A stretch of DNA of 64,000 nucleotides from Synaphobranchus kaupii (GCA_029718625.1 CM056376.1:83658541-83722540), one strand, 5' to 3'. Counted from the stretch's first letter, positions 44,032 through 55,893 are shown. A program made the numbers and translations. The notes: generated by a model not told the origin, from the sequence alone.

Positions 44032-45933
44032 AGGGCTCTATCTTGGCGATCTTGGCGCTTGGTCTAAGCGCATGGCGTAAAGTCCATTTTGGGCGTGTCC
44101 AAGTCCACTTTTGCTATTTTAACGGCGTATTTTTTGGGCGCTAAGCACGGCGCAACGTCCAAATGGGCTGAACCTAGTCTCTTCATTAATTATAGGTGTG
44201 TCTTGGGCGTGACATGCAATAAACCAATCAAAATGTCATATCCCATTCCCTTTAAAAGCCTGCTTTTCCACCTTGGCGGATTGCTTATGATGGCGAAACA
44301 GACATGCTTGTGCGTGTTTAGTGCGATCAAGGAATAGGCTATATGGATCAATAGTAGCCTATGATCAATATTATTCGGGCTAACCATTATGAGTTCCCGG
44401 TAATTCCTAACAGTGCTGTTTACAAAATATATGCGGTTAAATTTTGTTAAAAGCACCTGCAAGGAGCTGAGAATAAGCGACCGTCTCACCTTAGAAAATG
44501 CCAAATTAGCATGCTTGTTTAACAAATTTCATTTGATTATGTAATGAACTCATGTTCAAGCTTCATCCGAAGTTCATTAGGCTACCTGCATTCTAATTTT
44601 GATTAATAACATAAATAACATTATTTTGCCTTAATGATGACACTAAATACAATAAATCTGTCAGGTTGGCAACCCATAGGTTCAGCATATTTTCCCTTGT
44701 TTTATAATATCCTGCTTATGGAAATGTGACCAACCTGTTTTACTGGTAGCGTAATGCTTTAAAACGATCCACTTTCCCAGGAAGACCGTGAAAAGTGTGA
44801 TTTACAGCAGGGGAAACAGACCTGCTCCTGTAAAGCGCACATGCAGATAATAGCATTAAAATTCATTGTAAATTCATTGTGTAACGTGCTGCAAATTTGT
44901 TTTCATGTCTAATTAGACGCTTGGTTCTCTTTAAAATCTATTGTTCCGTTATGGAATAACAGGTGAAATCAGCTGGGTTTTAATAAGCTGAGAGTATGGA
45001 AACCTGGTCACTGTAATTTCAAAAATATAAAGGATGAAGAAGCTAAGGTTACAATTCAGTTAACATGGTGACATTTATCTCAGTTTTTTAACCATAGGCT
45101 ATCGAAAAAACCTTATGCACAGCGAATCCGCTGTAGCCTAGGCTATTTGAAAAACAATAAATGCAATATTCACTGGACAAGGTTTTGAACTTTTTTCTGT
45201 CACAACCATTCTATTTACTTACAGGCTGTATTCCTAGATAAACAGAGCTGTATTGTAATGACATCTGAAGCGCATTTTCAGAACTCAAATGTCCGTCTAT
45301 TGTAGTGCGCAAGTTTTCTATTGAACGACAATTCACGCATTAGGTGTAAATGACAATTTGCGCATTAGGCTTGATATAGGTGTTATCAGCTCCTTTTTAA
45401 TGGATAGCCATTGTCCCGTACCATCGCACATCGCGTGGATGTTGATGGAGTGAACTGAGGGACAGGTATGTGGTCTTTGACCTATGGACCCTTTTATTAT
45501 TATGCATTTTTTGATATAGCCTACACAATAATGATATTTCACATTGTAATATTTTAGTCATGCTTGTGCGCGCCCCTGTGTGTAACAGACTGGAGGGTGT
45601 ACGCGCGTTGTGCTCACGCCTATGTAGACGCACTTATATGCGCCGTTAAAATAACATGTAAACAACTGCGACATGACTTTAGACCAGGTTTGTGGTGGTT
45701 CTAGCGCAAGCGCTTTCTGCTGGCTTAAGATAGCAATACGCCAAAAAGAATCCTGGCCACTCCTCATCTTAAGACTAACACGCCCAGTTCACTTGCAAGA
45801 GGCACAAGAATACATGGTAGTTAAAGGACGTGAACGTAAGGCATCATAATGAACCATGCGCCGGGTGTAAGATAGCAAAGACACTTGCGTTTGGGTTAGC
45901 GTCGCTTTGCGCCGGGTGTAAGATAGGGCCCCC
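44032..45933. mobile_element. non-autonomous hAT-like element, 1.9 kb
   Basis: The left end CAGGGCTCTATCTTGG (from 44031) and the right end, reverse-complemented, GGGGGCCCTATCTTACAC are inverted. Subterminal GC-rich text such as GGCGCTTGGTCTAAGCGCAT and CGCCGGGTGTAAGATAG contrasts with the AT-rich middle. No transposase frame. A related right half lies at 17452-17772. The CAGGG ends suggest hAT; an 8-bp duplication could not be confirmed. Confidence 0.6.
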
Positions 45934-46388
45934 AGTCTCAATCTTCTGTTACTTTTCCATGGACAGTCTCTCAGGCTGCATACCAATACTCTTTCCTCAT
46001 TTCCTACCCTCATCTACTTCTTGTCAATTTCAAAAAATTGGGAGGAAACAAAGGGCAGATGATGAGGAAATGATCAACAAAGAGATACATTGGGTGGAAA
46101 TGGGACAACGTATACACTTCTGCATGCTGGTGGAAGAATCATTCTCAACCTTCACTTGTTTCACATAGAGCATTTATAATAAAGGTGGGAAAGAAGGAAA
46201 TGGGGAAATCACATGGGGATGCAGCCCCAGTGTGTGCCATCTTTATTTTCCTCTCAAAGTTCAATGAGGACAATAGAGGACATGAATCTAGAATGACACA
46301 TGGTTTAAAGCAAATAAATTATCACTCAATATAAAAAAATGTTCTTACATGATGTTCATGCCTAAAAACAAACAAGGCATCAACACCT
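45934..46388. other. unrecognised DNA
   Basis: No repeat or gene recognised. Confidence 0.5.
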
Positions 46389-47147
46389 TCCAGATGTCCA
46401 TATAAATAACATCATCTTGGAAAGGCTTCCAGTAACTAAATTCCTTGGTGTACTTGGTGAAAAGCTAAGCTGGAAAAATCACATTACATTTATATCAAAC
46501 AAAATTGCAAAAAACATTGGTGTCATGAGAAGAATACGTTATCTCTTATCTCTAAAAATCCTCCTCAATCTGTATTATACCATGATTTACCCATACATCT
46601 CCTACTGAAACATAATCTGGGCAAGCACTTTCAAGACCAATCTCAACTGAATTTTTATTTTACAAAAACGTTTTATCAAAATGATAACCTATTCAAACAG
46701 ATTTGCCAGTTCCATGCATTTGTTCCACTCATTCAGAATTCTCAACATTTTTTACATAAACCGTTTACAGATATGTTTATTTGTTTTCAATTTCAACCTG
46801 AACTTGCTCCCGGATTGTTTTCACAACCTGTTTGTTCACAACTCTCAAATCCATCAATACTCCACAAGATCAGTCAACAACCGACTAGTGGTGTGCGGAT
46901 CGATACTGAAATATCGATACCTCCGATGCCAGATATTTATGTTCTAGAATCGATTCTCATATTAAAATATCGATATTTTTATTAATTTGGGTAAATGTGT
47001 AGTTTATCATTAACAGGAACACAGTGGAAAATAACTATACTATCGGGATCTCGTCTAAATGATATCCAGTTGGTAGGAACTACTTCATCTTCCGCCTGTC
47101 AGTCATATGCGAAATACGGCGCTCACTCACTCAGTCAGTTGACAACG

Positions 47148-47415
47148 ATGGCTGAACGCAAACGCAGCCATGTGTGGAGCTATTTCAGCTCCACAAACAG
47201 CAACGACGCGGTATGTGATGTGTGTGGGAAGACAGTGAGATATTGTGGCAACACCACAAACCTCCTTAAACATCTGAGAATAAATCATAACACAGAATAG
47301 GATGAGGTTATGATGAGGCGATCCGAAGAGGAGGAGAGGAGAGGGACAGGTGCTGCTAGGGCGAGACAGACGTCACTCACGGAGTCCTTTGGTGCTGCAG
47401 GCAGGCACTATCCAG
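47148..47415 (+). CDS. hAT transposase exon 1 (BED zinc finger), one stop codon
   Basis: The ATG at 47148 opens a BED-type zinc finger: aromatic W10 and F13, then C23-x2-C26 and H42-x4-H47. The BED domain binds the element's ends. Codon 51 is TAG (47298-47300), after which the same frame continues with an acidic and basic linker (RRSEEEERRGTG) and ARQTSLTESFGAAG up to a splice donor, CCAG|GTACAG, at 47415/47416. Joining this to the acceptor at 48170 keeps the frame. The single stop is the only defect seen in the gene; it would prevent a full-length product unless read through or a sequencing error. Confidence 0.85.
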
Positions 47416-48170
47416 GTACAGAGGGAGAACATGTGGAGCTGTTGGCGACGTGTAACACTGTTACTGAATTGTGGGAAAGTGATTTACGTCTGTCTACTAG
47501 GCTTAAGTTTTTGTGTTGATGTTCAAACAACGGGAGTTCCCATTCTTAAAACTACAGAATCCCATTGTGTTCAAATTTACATTAATAAATATGGTTATGA
47601 AATAAATAAATGCTACAATATATAGCTGCATGAGTTCAGCTTGGAGTAATATGTGTGTCCCTGAGATCACCTCACATCAATAGGCCTAGATTTAGTCAGG
47701 TAAGGTTGTCTGTAGAGTAGATCATTTAAATGGCTACGTGTAAATATACAGAGTACTTGCAATAAAACAGCCATTGTGGGCTTTAAAAAATAAAAATACA
47801 ACTGAAAGATATTTCATAGATAAGATAGATAGATAATATCATATTTATAAAATATTTCTCAGTTGTATTATTATTTTCAATCAGTCAAATTCTTTTGACT
47901 GATGGTTAACTGAATATTTTAAAATGTAGGTATTGACAAACTTATGCAATTATTGTGGCATTTATTTATTTAATTATGTATTTTACTGGCAATTTCAATT
48001 TGAGTCACACAGCATTCTATATAAAACAGCAAGTGGATGTAAACTATCAATTCCTTAGTGTAGGCTATTTTGAGAGTCTGCATACATAGCTGAATCTAAA
48101 TAAGATTAAGCATTCAGTGCAGTGTAGCCCCATCATTTGTTTTGCCCTGTGTCTTTTATATTGTTTGTAG

Positions 48171-49789
48171 ATGATTCCCCAAGAGCAGCAACACTCACAA
48201 GATGCCTGGGAGAGATGATTGTGAAGGACCTCCAGCCTCTGTCCATAGTGGAGGACCAAGGTTTCCAGGGATTTGTGAGAGCTCTTGACCCAAAATATAA
48301 ACTCCCAGGAAGAAAAAAACTGACAGAGACTCATCTTGTAAATATGTTTGATGAATGCAAAGGCAAAGTAAGGGCATCTTTGCAAAATGCTTCCAGTGTC
48401 GTACTTACCACAGATATGTGGACTTCAGTGTCCACAGAGGCATATTTGACCGTAACATGTCATCTCATTGAAAACTGGCAAATGAGGGAATTTGTTTTGG
48501 AAACCCACACTTTCCATGGGCAGCATACAGCAGATAATATCAGCTTACAGCTTAAGCGAATCACAGACGAATGGGGCATAACTGAGAAGGTGGTGGCAGT
48601 TGTGACAGACAATGGTGCAAATATGGTTGCTGCAGTGCACAGGGCTGGATGGAGGCATCATCCTTGTTTTGCACATACACTGAATTTAGTTGTAAAGGAC
48701 AGTCTAAAAGCTGTCCCAGAAGTGGTGCAGGTCCTGGAAAAATGCAGTGCGATCGTGTCCTTTTTTCACCACAGCACAAAGGCCACAGAGAAGCTCAGGG
48801 ATATTCAACAACAGTTGAAAGTGGTAGAACACAAGCTAATTCAGTCAGTAGATACCCGCTGGAACTCTGTCTTTTACATGCTGGAGAGGCTCTGTGAGCA
48901 AAATGAAACTGTGACCACAGCCCTCTGCCTTTTAGGGAAGAATGCATTGTGCTTAAATGTGGGAGAATTATCTCTCATCAAGCAAACAGTTGATGCACTA
49001 CGGCTGTTTGAAGAAGTAACACGGGAAGTTTCATCTGAAAAACATGTTTCAGTATCCAAAGTGATTCCACTCGTGTCACTCATTCACAGGGCTGTAGCAG
49101 CCTGTGAACGTCAGGGCAGCTCCCTTGCCACACAACTGGCACAGCAATGCCAGCGCAGATTCAGGGGTATTGAGAGCATTCACTGTCTAGCTGCCAGTAC
49201 ATTTCTGGATGTTAGGTTTAAACACCTTGGTTTTCGAGACAAAGACAATGTTGAGGTAATGAAAAGACGTCTCCACACTGAAATGCAGGAAGTCTATCAG
49301 ACAGGACAGTCAGCTCCCACTCTAACTCCAAGCTCAACACCTACTGCTAGCTCTACCTCAGGGCCTTCTACATCAGGGCCTTCTATCTCAGGGCCTTCTA
49401 CCTCAGGGCCTTCTACCTCAGGGTCTAACCAGAGTCCTGCAACCTCAGGTTCAGCTGCAACAAAAGGAGGGATATGGTCAGACTTTGACATGCAGGTTTT
49501 GTCAGGCCAACATCACCGGTCAGCTGCCACTGATGTAGTCATTGAAGTACGCCGGTACTTGGAGGAAAAATTGATTCCCCGAGATAAGGATCCACTGGTT
49601 TGGTGGCAAGAGCATGAACAAACCTTCCCAGCCCTAAGCAGACTTGCAGTGAGATACCTGGGAATTGTTGCTTCTTCTGTACCTGCAGAGAGAATATTTT
49701 CAACGGCAGGACAGGTTGTAAGCAAAAAACGGAGCAGACTTAAAGGAAAAAATGTAAACATGCTGTTGTTCCTTAACAAAAACCTGTGA
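48171..49789 (+). CDS. hAT transposase exon 2 (RNase H-like core and dimerisation domain)
   Basis: The exon follows a pyrimidine-rich acceptor ending TTGTTTGTAG at 48170 and stays open for about 540 codons to TGA at 49787-49789. Catalytic-core landmarks: TTDMWTS (Asp at 48413), VTDNGANM (Asp at 48608), the HPCFAHTLNLVV block, DTRWNS, and near the C-terminus SSVPAERIFSTAG with the likely catalytic Glu at 49688. DPLVWWQ with the final 80 residues is the hAT C-terminal dimerisation region. A tandem STSGP linker (about 49353-49430) precedes it. Together with exon 1 the product would be about 628 residues, the usual size of ZBED1/Ac-type proteins. It cuts and pastes its own element. Apart from the exon-1 stop I see no break. 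Confidence 0.93.
49353..49430 (+). repeat. in-frame microrepeat (STSGP linker)
   Basis: About five copies of a 15-bp unit, TCAGGGCCTTCTACC or close variants, encode STSGP repeats in the transposase. Being a multiple of three, length changes do not break the gene. Confidence 0.85.
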
Positions 49790-50675
49790 ATGTTCAGGGG
49801 AGCCTGTTGTTGAATGTTTGTGTTAAAATGTTCAGGCAAGAATTTAAATATATATATATATATATACATATATATTTTCAGATGCTGTCAAGTAACAAGC
49901 AAGTTTTCAGTTTTTTGTTTTTCTTTTATGATTATTCTTCATAATTAAACAATAAGAACGAGAAGTCTGATGTCATGTATTCATTATGAAGCTATAATTT
50001 GAAATACACTACTTTAGATTTTGATTTTCCAAACACATTAAGTGTTTGTACAAAGTATCGGTATCGGATCAGTATCGCCGATACCAGCCTGAATTTTACT
50101 TGGTATCGGATCGGAAAGGAAATCAGTGGTATCGCACATCACTACAACCGACATCCCGCCTTTTTCAGGTCTAATTTTCCATTCGCTTCAGGGGCCCACT
50201 TTTTTGGAATTGTGCCAGATCACATCATAAACTGCACGAGTCACTACTCCTTCAAAAAACTCATCACCCAACATTTCTTGGAACAATCACTCAATTTAAT
50301 CTTATAATTTTTTTCTTATAAATCTTATTACTTTTGTTTATACAATATCTCTCTCTGTTTGACCGCTTATTTGTTTGTCTTGTATGTTTGTTTGTTATTT
50401 ATTATTATTACTATTTTTTATCATTATCATTTTTTCCATTGCTGTTTTAGTTTATTCCTATTTCCTTAAGTTAAACATGTCATTATGATTTTATGTTCCT
50501 AGGTGGAGCCACCCGACAAGCCCTCAGGGGTTTCTTGGCTCCCCCTGCACGTTATTTATTTTATTTTCCCCCACAATAATTTTACTGTTGTCTTTTTTCT
50601 CTCTTGTTCTTGTTTATTTTATCCTGCTTGTTCACTTATATGTGCGAAATAAAATAAACTAAAAAAACTAAAACT

Positions 50676-51253
50676 ATTAGATTCTCTCAGGAAACATGAG
50701 GGGCTCATTCTGTTCAGGCACTGTTCTAGTGCTGGATGAGCCCCATGCTCTGGTTTTGAATTCAAACCATGTGGCTGCTGATTGTGGCCAGCAGGGTGAC
50801 GCAATTGGCTCTACCAAAACATCTAATTTATTTAATTTTAGACTAATTAAATTTTTTTAACTTCTATACCTGCCGAGTGCCAGGAAACTCCACAATTTCA
50901 AACACTTAGTAAATGTGTTAAAAGCCTTAAAAACCTATAACTAACATTTCCTACTGATAACATACAGGGTGTGAGGATTTACTCTTATAATCCTCTTTGT
51001 TTTAAAATATTATTTTTATGAAAATGTTGGCCCTTTTTGAAATTTTTTATGAAAAATGTTGTGTCCCAGATTTTTGTCAACATTTCTTTTCTTTGTCAGA
51101 TTTCTATAAAAATGTAATTTATTCACTCATAAAAAGAGTTATCCGTATCCTAAGGACCCCTGTCTCAGTCTGTAGTTTCAAAAGGGCAGCAAGGTTACTT
51201 CTGGCCCTCTGGTAAGTTTTCTATTTTTTGAAAAATTAAAGAAATAATATTAA
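50676..51253. other. unrecognised AT-rich DNA
   Basis: Nothing recognised. The frame at 51018-51215 has no motif. Confidence 0.5.
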
Positions 51254-51826
51254 ATGCCTCCGTTTCGGTCTTTGTATCTCGCCCGGCAATTATGCCCTGC
51301 ACATGTGTTGCGTTCCTGCCAGCTATAAATGCCTAGGGACGTCCGCATTTCCTCACTTCGATATTGTCTTTGCTACGTTGACACGAAGTCGGTAAGGTAT
51401 AGGAAATTTGGTCGCTGCATTTCTGGTTCGTATGAATAAGAAACGCAGCAAGTCCAGTTAGAGTATTAAGGATTAGATTGGTGTTCTCGTTTATTTCCAA
51501 TCTTTCTCTTTACCCTTTATTCTTGGAACCTGTTATCTTTTGTATTCAGCTCTTTTGGCACTAGTGGTTTGGATAACGGTTTTTATTTTCTGTTCTTTTC
51601 CTTCACTCGTTTTATCGAGTTTTGTTTTGTTTCACCACCTCTTGTTATGTCTAATTATTTAGTGTGTGAGGTTCTTTTGTTAGCCCTATTTACTTTGGCC
51701 ACTTCAGAGGCAAGTTCTGTAACACCCCAGACTCAGAGACCCAAGCGCAGGCCAGGTTTAGGCAAAGAACGTTGTTTATTTCAGTCCAAGGTAAAAAAAA
51801 ATCCAGATTTCAGACGAGACAAAATC

Positions 51827-53305
51827 TGTTAGGATCCTGTAATTTGTCTGTCTGTTTATTCTTTATTATTATTTTTCCTGATTTCTTTTCCCTCGCGATT
51901 GTCAGTCCGCGTTCCATGTTTTCTGAGATTCCACCCCCTGTCTTTGTCATTGCACTATTCGGGTGATTTTGGGAACATTGGGTTTCCTCTGTATTTCGTA
52001 TATCTCGTTTTCTTCCTTCTGGCTTTATTTATATTTGTATATAGTACTAATCATACTTACTGTTAGATGTAATACTAACCTGCTAACAAACTAACATGTA
52101 TATAATACTAACTAGCTAACCTACTAACATTAGGGTTTTAGAGTTCGCTACTAACATTACTAATTACTAATTAATCTTGAGTTTCTACCTGCAGCTGTTA
52201 TTTCCCTCCTCGTTATCCTATCCCTGTATCCATCTGATTTCGCATTCTCTGCACGTGTGTCCACTTTCATGTTTCTCCCCTCTGAGCTGTGCACTTGTTT
52301 ACCTGCTAAACCCAGGCCGTTTGTTATCATTGTGTCTATGTGTATTCCAGTCCGTGTCTTACGTTTCCCCCCGTCATTGTATTATTGGTCCTGGTTAACC
52401 CTCATTGTTCTCACCTGTGTACTCTCCCATTTCCCCTCCCCTTCACACCTGATTCATTTTGTGTAATCTTCTCCCTGTGTATTTAAACCTTGTTATTTCA
52501 GTTTGTCTTCGCAAGTTCCTTGTACCATATATTTTGCGACTGTGTTTCTTTCTGTGCCTCCGAGTATTTTCCAGAGTTGTTTGTTTATTCCTAGTATCTG
52601 TTTTCTAGTTTTTGTATCCCTAGTTTTTTGCCTGTTGTCGTTTAGTTTTGTATCCTGTCTGTTTTGTTCTCTTTTTGTTCCTCTTATGCCTCCCCGGTTT
52701 TGACCCCTGCCTGTGTTCTCGCGACCCTGTTTTTTGATCTTGTTTTTGTGCTTTTGCTGTGCCTTCCCGGTTTTGACCCCTGCCTGTTCCTTGACCACTC
52801 TTTGGACTGTGTTTTGTTTCGTTGCCTGTCTCCCCAGTTTTTCGACCCTGCCTGTTATACCACGGATTGCTGCCTTGCCCTTATTATTTCAGTTTGTCTT
52901 CGCGAGTTCCTTGTACCATATATTTTGCGACTGTGTTTCCTTCTGTGCCTCTGAGTATTTTCCCGAGTTGTTTGTTTATTCCTAGTATCTGTTTTCTAGT
53001 TTTTGTTTCCCTAGTTTTTTGCCTGTTGTCGTTTAGTTTTGTATCCTGTCTGTTTTGTTCTCTTTTTGTTCCTCTTACACCTCCCCGGTTTTGACCCCTG
53101 CCTGTGTTCTCGTGACCCTGTTTTTGGATCTTGTTTTTGTGCTTTTGCTGTGCCTTCCCGGTTTTGACCCCTGCCTGTTCCTTGACCACTCTTTGGACTG
53201 TGTTTTGTTTCGTTGCCTGTCTCTCCGGTTTGCCTTGCCCTTATTACTTTGGTTTTTCGTACTCCTGCCTGCATTTGGGTCCTTCTCCCCCGCCCGAACA
53301 TAACA
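51827..53305 (+). repeat. solo LTR-A (innermost layer) with AAATC duplication
   Basis: TGTTAGGATCCTG at 51827 to GAACATAACA at 53305, with the direct repeat AAATC at 51822-51826 and 53306-53310. The inner target is readable in LTR-B at about 12265 as GATTTTGTCTCG, so the insertion is exact. A TATA-like GTATTTAAACC lies near 52478. The 391-bp segment from about 52488 is tandemly duplicated (see 52488-53250), lengthening the LTR to 1479 bp. Confidence 0.95.
52488..53250 (+). repeat. 391-bp tandem duplication in solo LTR-A
   Basis: CAGTTTGTCTTCGC(A/G)AGTTCC recurs at 52500 and 52891, and the following text repeats with few differences through GTTTCGTTGCCTGTCTC. It enlarges the R/U5 part. Confidence 0.9.
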
Positions 53306-53683
53306 AAATCAAAATCCAAAAGAATAATCAAAAAAACAGTCCAAAAGATCTAAACCAGGAAATCAGGTAGGCGACTGTACAAAGGGAGTAGTTCGAACTG
53401 AAGAAGAAGCTGTATCATTCAGAAATTTGCTACAGAATACATTTATTTCAGAATAGTCACATACAGTATAGATATAACCATAACATACGGCGCCTAATGT
53501 ATTTAAATACGTTTAAAAAAGAACGTACGAAAGCGCGTGTGTATTCACACAAGTACAGCAACGTATTTCAGCCCTAAGTGCGAGGGGTGGTCGCTGCGGA
53601 AATGTCGACTGTACGGGACTTTGGCAAAATATAACAAGTCAAGTTCAGGCTTCATCAGAAAACAGCTGTAGCTTAACATACTG

Positions 53684-54517
53684 GGCTGCGTTCAGCCCCG
53701 ACAAACCGTAGCAAAATGTTTATTTAAACGGAAACGGTGGTGCTTTGAACACCCTGTTGTGTTACGCAAGCGTTGCAACTATGGCAGCTGAGAAGGCCAT
53801 TCTTTGCGTCATTTTTGAAGAATTTTCGGAGCCTGATGAAATTGGTTTAAATACGTGTTTAATACTCCAAAATACGCTCGATGTTACAGTCACTGCCCTT
53901 GCAGTCCAGAATAGCAGAGAACGTCCCAATCGAGTGAAGGGGTATGTGGAAACTGGTTCCTAAGTATAGTGATCCAACATTTGACTCGCATTTCAGGATG
54001 ACAAGGCAAACATTTCAGGTGAAGGATAATCCACTTCTTACCTTCGAGACTGTGTTAAAATCTATAGGAGCTAATTATTTTATTATGAGTATTAGGCCTA
54101 TCATTATTGCTGATCACTGTTGTTGTGATATGCTATTGTAATATTTACCATTATATATTTAGAGGAGTAGAGTGGAGTAGAAAAGTTTATGAAAGTGTCA
54201 CTCCACAATGGTACATACAATAGCAAAAGACACAAACATGTCTTCTAATGCCTTCGATTGTTGCACACACCAAGCTGCAGTTGACGCATTTGTAAAAGAC
54301 TTTAGCTTGATCCATTGTGCGCACTGCCTTTTTAATACGGCGGGGTTTATATACACGTCGCTGCTGATTGGGTAACACCCCTGACACACCCACCAAACGA
54401 GAGAAAACGTACGTCAAAGCCCGTTGCACACCGTCTCACGCCGTTTTGAGGAAACATGTCGTTCAACCCGGAAACCGTAGCAAAACGGGGCACACCGTTT
54501 TCAGATTGAACGTGGCC
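53684..54517 (+). mobile_element. PIF/Harbinger-like element inside E
   Basis: The 3-bp duplication CTG flanks it (53681-53683 and 54518-54520). The ends GGCTGCGTTCA and, reverse-complemented, GGCCACGTTCA are inverted. Copy 2 of E has the empty site ATACTGTTAAG. The element carries the start of a Harbinger-type transposase, then collapses. Inverted CCGTAGCAAAA and AACGG motifs recur near both ends. Confidence 0.85.
53780..54090 (+). pseudogene. Harbinger-type transposase N-terminal fragment
   Basis: The frame from ATG 53780 reads MAAEKAILCVIFEEFSEPDE and reaches ERPNRVKGYVET, then shifts frame near 53950 into VPKYSDPTFDSHFRMTRQTF. The motif GYVE-(x)n-VP-x-Y-(x)n-F-x-SHFRM is the characteristic segment just before the DDE nuclease in HARBI1-like proteins. 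The nuclease and the separate Myb-like partner are absent. Confidence 0.7.
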
Positions 54518-54781
54518 CTGGTAAGTACTTGGTTTCTTAAACATATTTATACAAGAGATTTTGGAGAAAAAAATGAGGTGTCTTCTAAACCGAAAGTGCA
54601 TCAGGTACTGTAAGTAAGCAAGGGAAAACGGCGAATGCTCATTTGTACAACGTTTTAAAAAATATATTATTGTTTCTATACGTGAACATGATTATCTTAG
54701 CGTGTATAAAAGGTGCATTTCATGCATTTTACAGTCTGTGGCTGTAGCCAGAGGAGGGTCGTAAGTGCTTTGGGCTATTAA

Positions 54782-55746
54782 AGGGTAAGTTCGCTATTTT
54801 GGACCTTGGACCCTATTTGCGGTCCGTCTTCCATGAACCTGACCCATGAAGTCCATTTTTTCGCTGATCGGTCCAGTATTGAGTTCGCTACAGATTTCCT
54901 GTAGGCTCTCACTGGGCTACAATAGAAGTCAACGGGGCAATTAGAAATGTTCGATAAATGTGCTTTCATGTACAATAAATGAGACGGGAAGCTCAGGGTG
55001 TATTTTTACCGGTCTCAGTATGCTCTCCTGTGAAATGTATCTCAATCCGAACATTTTTACGTACTTGGCATGGCTTGGAAGTAAGCATTTCTCTGTTGCT
55101 TGTTTTCGCTGCTCCCGCGGAGTACTATGTGTCGGGGGTAGGGGAGCGGGAAGGTGTGCCGGCCGTTTACGAAACTATCTAGTTGAGCAGTCTGCGTTTG
55201 TTTACCTGCAGCAACGTAGGCTACAATTTCCACAAAAAAACTTGGATGATGGATGACTATAATGATTACGAAGACGAAGAATTCGATTTTGACTGACGTT
55301 ACTGGCTACAGATTTGAGCCAGAATACACGGACACGGAACTACAAGAGATGGATGATAAGAGAGCAAGAGAAGAGAGAGAGGCTGAAGTTGCGCAGGTAA
55401 TGTTATCCGAAGTCAGTGCGAGGTAGTGCGGTCGGAGAAATAGTTCTGTTTCAAATGGAACTGTTGTTTCAACGTTCGGTTTGCGTTTGCGATAGCCTAC
55501 ATTTCACAGGAGAGCATACTGAGACCGTAAGAATACACACTGAGCTATAAAAGCACATTTGTCGTTGTTTTTCCATAACATTTCTAATTGCCCCGTTGAC
55601 TTCTATTGTAGCCCAGTGAGAGCCTACAGGAAATCTGTAGCGAACTCAATACTGGACCGATCAGCGAAAAAATGGACTTCATGGGTCAGGTTCATGGAAG
55701 ACGGACCGCAAATAGGGTCCAAGGTCCAAAATAGCAAACTTACCCT
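54782..55746. mobile_element. element F: TTAA-flanked with about 260-bp inverted repeats
   Basis: TTAA at 54778-54781 and 55747-55750 flank ends AGGGTAAGTTCGCTATTTTG and, reverse-complemented, AGGGTAAGTTTGCTATTTTG. The inverted repeats extend to about 55040 and 55495. Copy 2 of E has the empty site GGGCTATTAATAGCG near 63250. The middle holds an acidic mini-frame (MDDYNDYEDEEFDFD at 55246, then FEPEYTDTELQEMDDKR in a shifted frame) ending at a donor-like CAG|GTAATG. TTAA use fits Kolobok or piggyBac; long inverted repeats and lack of CC-type ends favour Kolobok. Confidence 0.8.
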
Positions 55747-55893
55747 TTAATAGCGCCCTCCTAATTTATTGCAGTGCAGTGTAACTGGAGAAGCTGAGGT
55801 TTTCGCAAGAGGCTACCCTTTTAAAAAATACTGTGTCAAAATTTACGGGGTTTTCTTAAAGCTGTAGTTTATCATTTCAGACGAACATGAATA

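Larger units (their letters stand above)
46886..50144 (+). mobile_element. hAT transposon with BED-finger transposase, nearly intact
   Basis: The element is flanked by the perfect 8-bp duplication CAACCGAC (46878-46885 and 50145-50152), the hallmark of hAT. Its ends are inverted: TAGTGGTGTGCGG and, reverse-complemented, TAGTGATGTGCG. Subterminal regions are rich in ATCGATAC/GTATCGG text on both sides. It carries one two-exon transposase gene in plus orientation. The LINE frame on both sides joins once one copy of the duplication is removed. Confidence 0.96.
46390..50675 (+). mobile_element. 3' part of a LINE, split by a hAT element
   Basis: 46390-46885 encodes, with frameshifts, the region behind the RT active site: LPVTKFLGVLGEKLSWKNHI, LLNLYYTMIYPYISY, SMHLFHSFRILNIFYINRLQ. 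The frame resumes at 50145 with RHPAFFRSNFPFASGAHFFG and VPDHIINCTSHYSFKKLI, then a stop at about 50305. The 3' untranslated region includes GGTGGAGCCACCCGACAAGC and ends AATAAAATAAACTAAAAAAA near 50670. The clade is not L2 like the other two LINEs; it resembles fish LINEs of the I/jockey group, which I cannot decide. Confidence 0.8.
51719..53384 (-). repeat. LTR-B fragment (third layer), inverted
   Basis: 51719-51826 and 53311-53384 match the 3' part of the solo LTR-B at 11321-12381 on the opposite strand, for example TTGTTTATTTCAGTCCAAGG and CAGGAAATCAGGTAGGC. Its outer end TGTAACACCCCAGACTCAG is intact; the other end is cut short by a deletion that also removed about 90 bp of element E, judged by copy 2. 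Confidence 0.85.

Noticed and set aside
45333..46013. Overlapping minus-strand frames at the right end of the hAT-like element
   Set aside because: The same frames appear in the truncated copy at 17405-17653 with different breaks; they are repeat-derived, not conserved coding.
48137..48170. ATG at 48137 as the transposase start
   Set aside because: The first codons are intronic text ending in a strong splice acceptor at 48170; the BED-finger exon at 47148 joins in frame.
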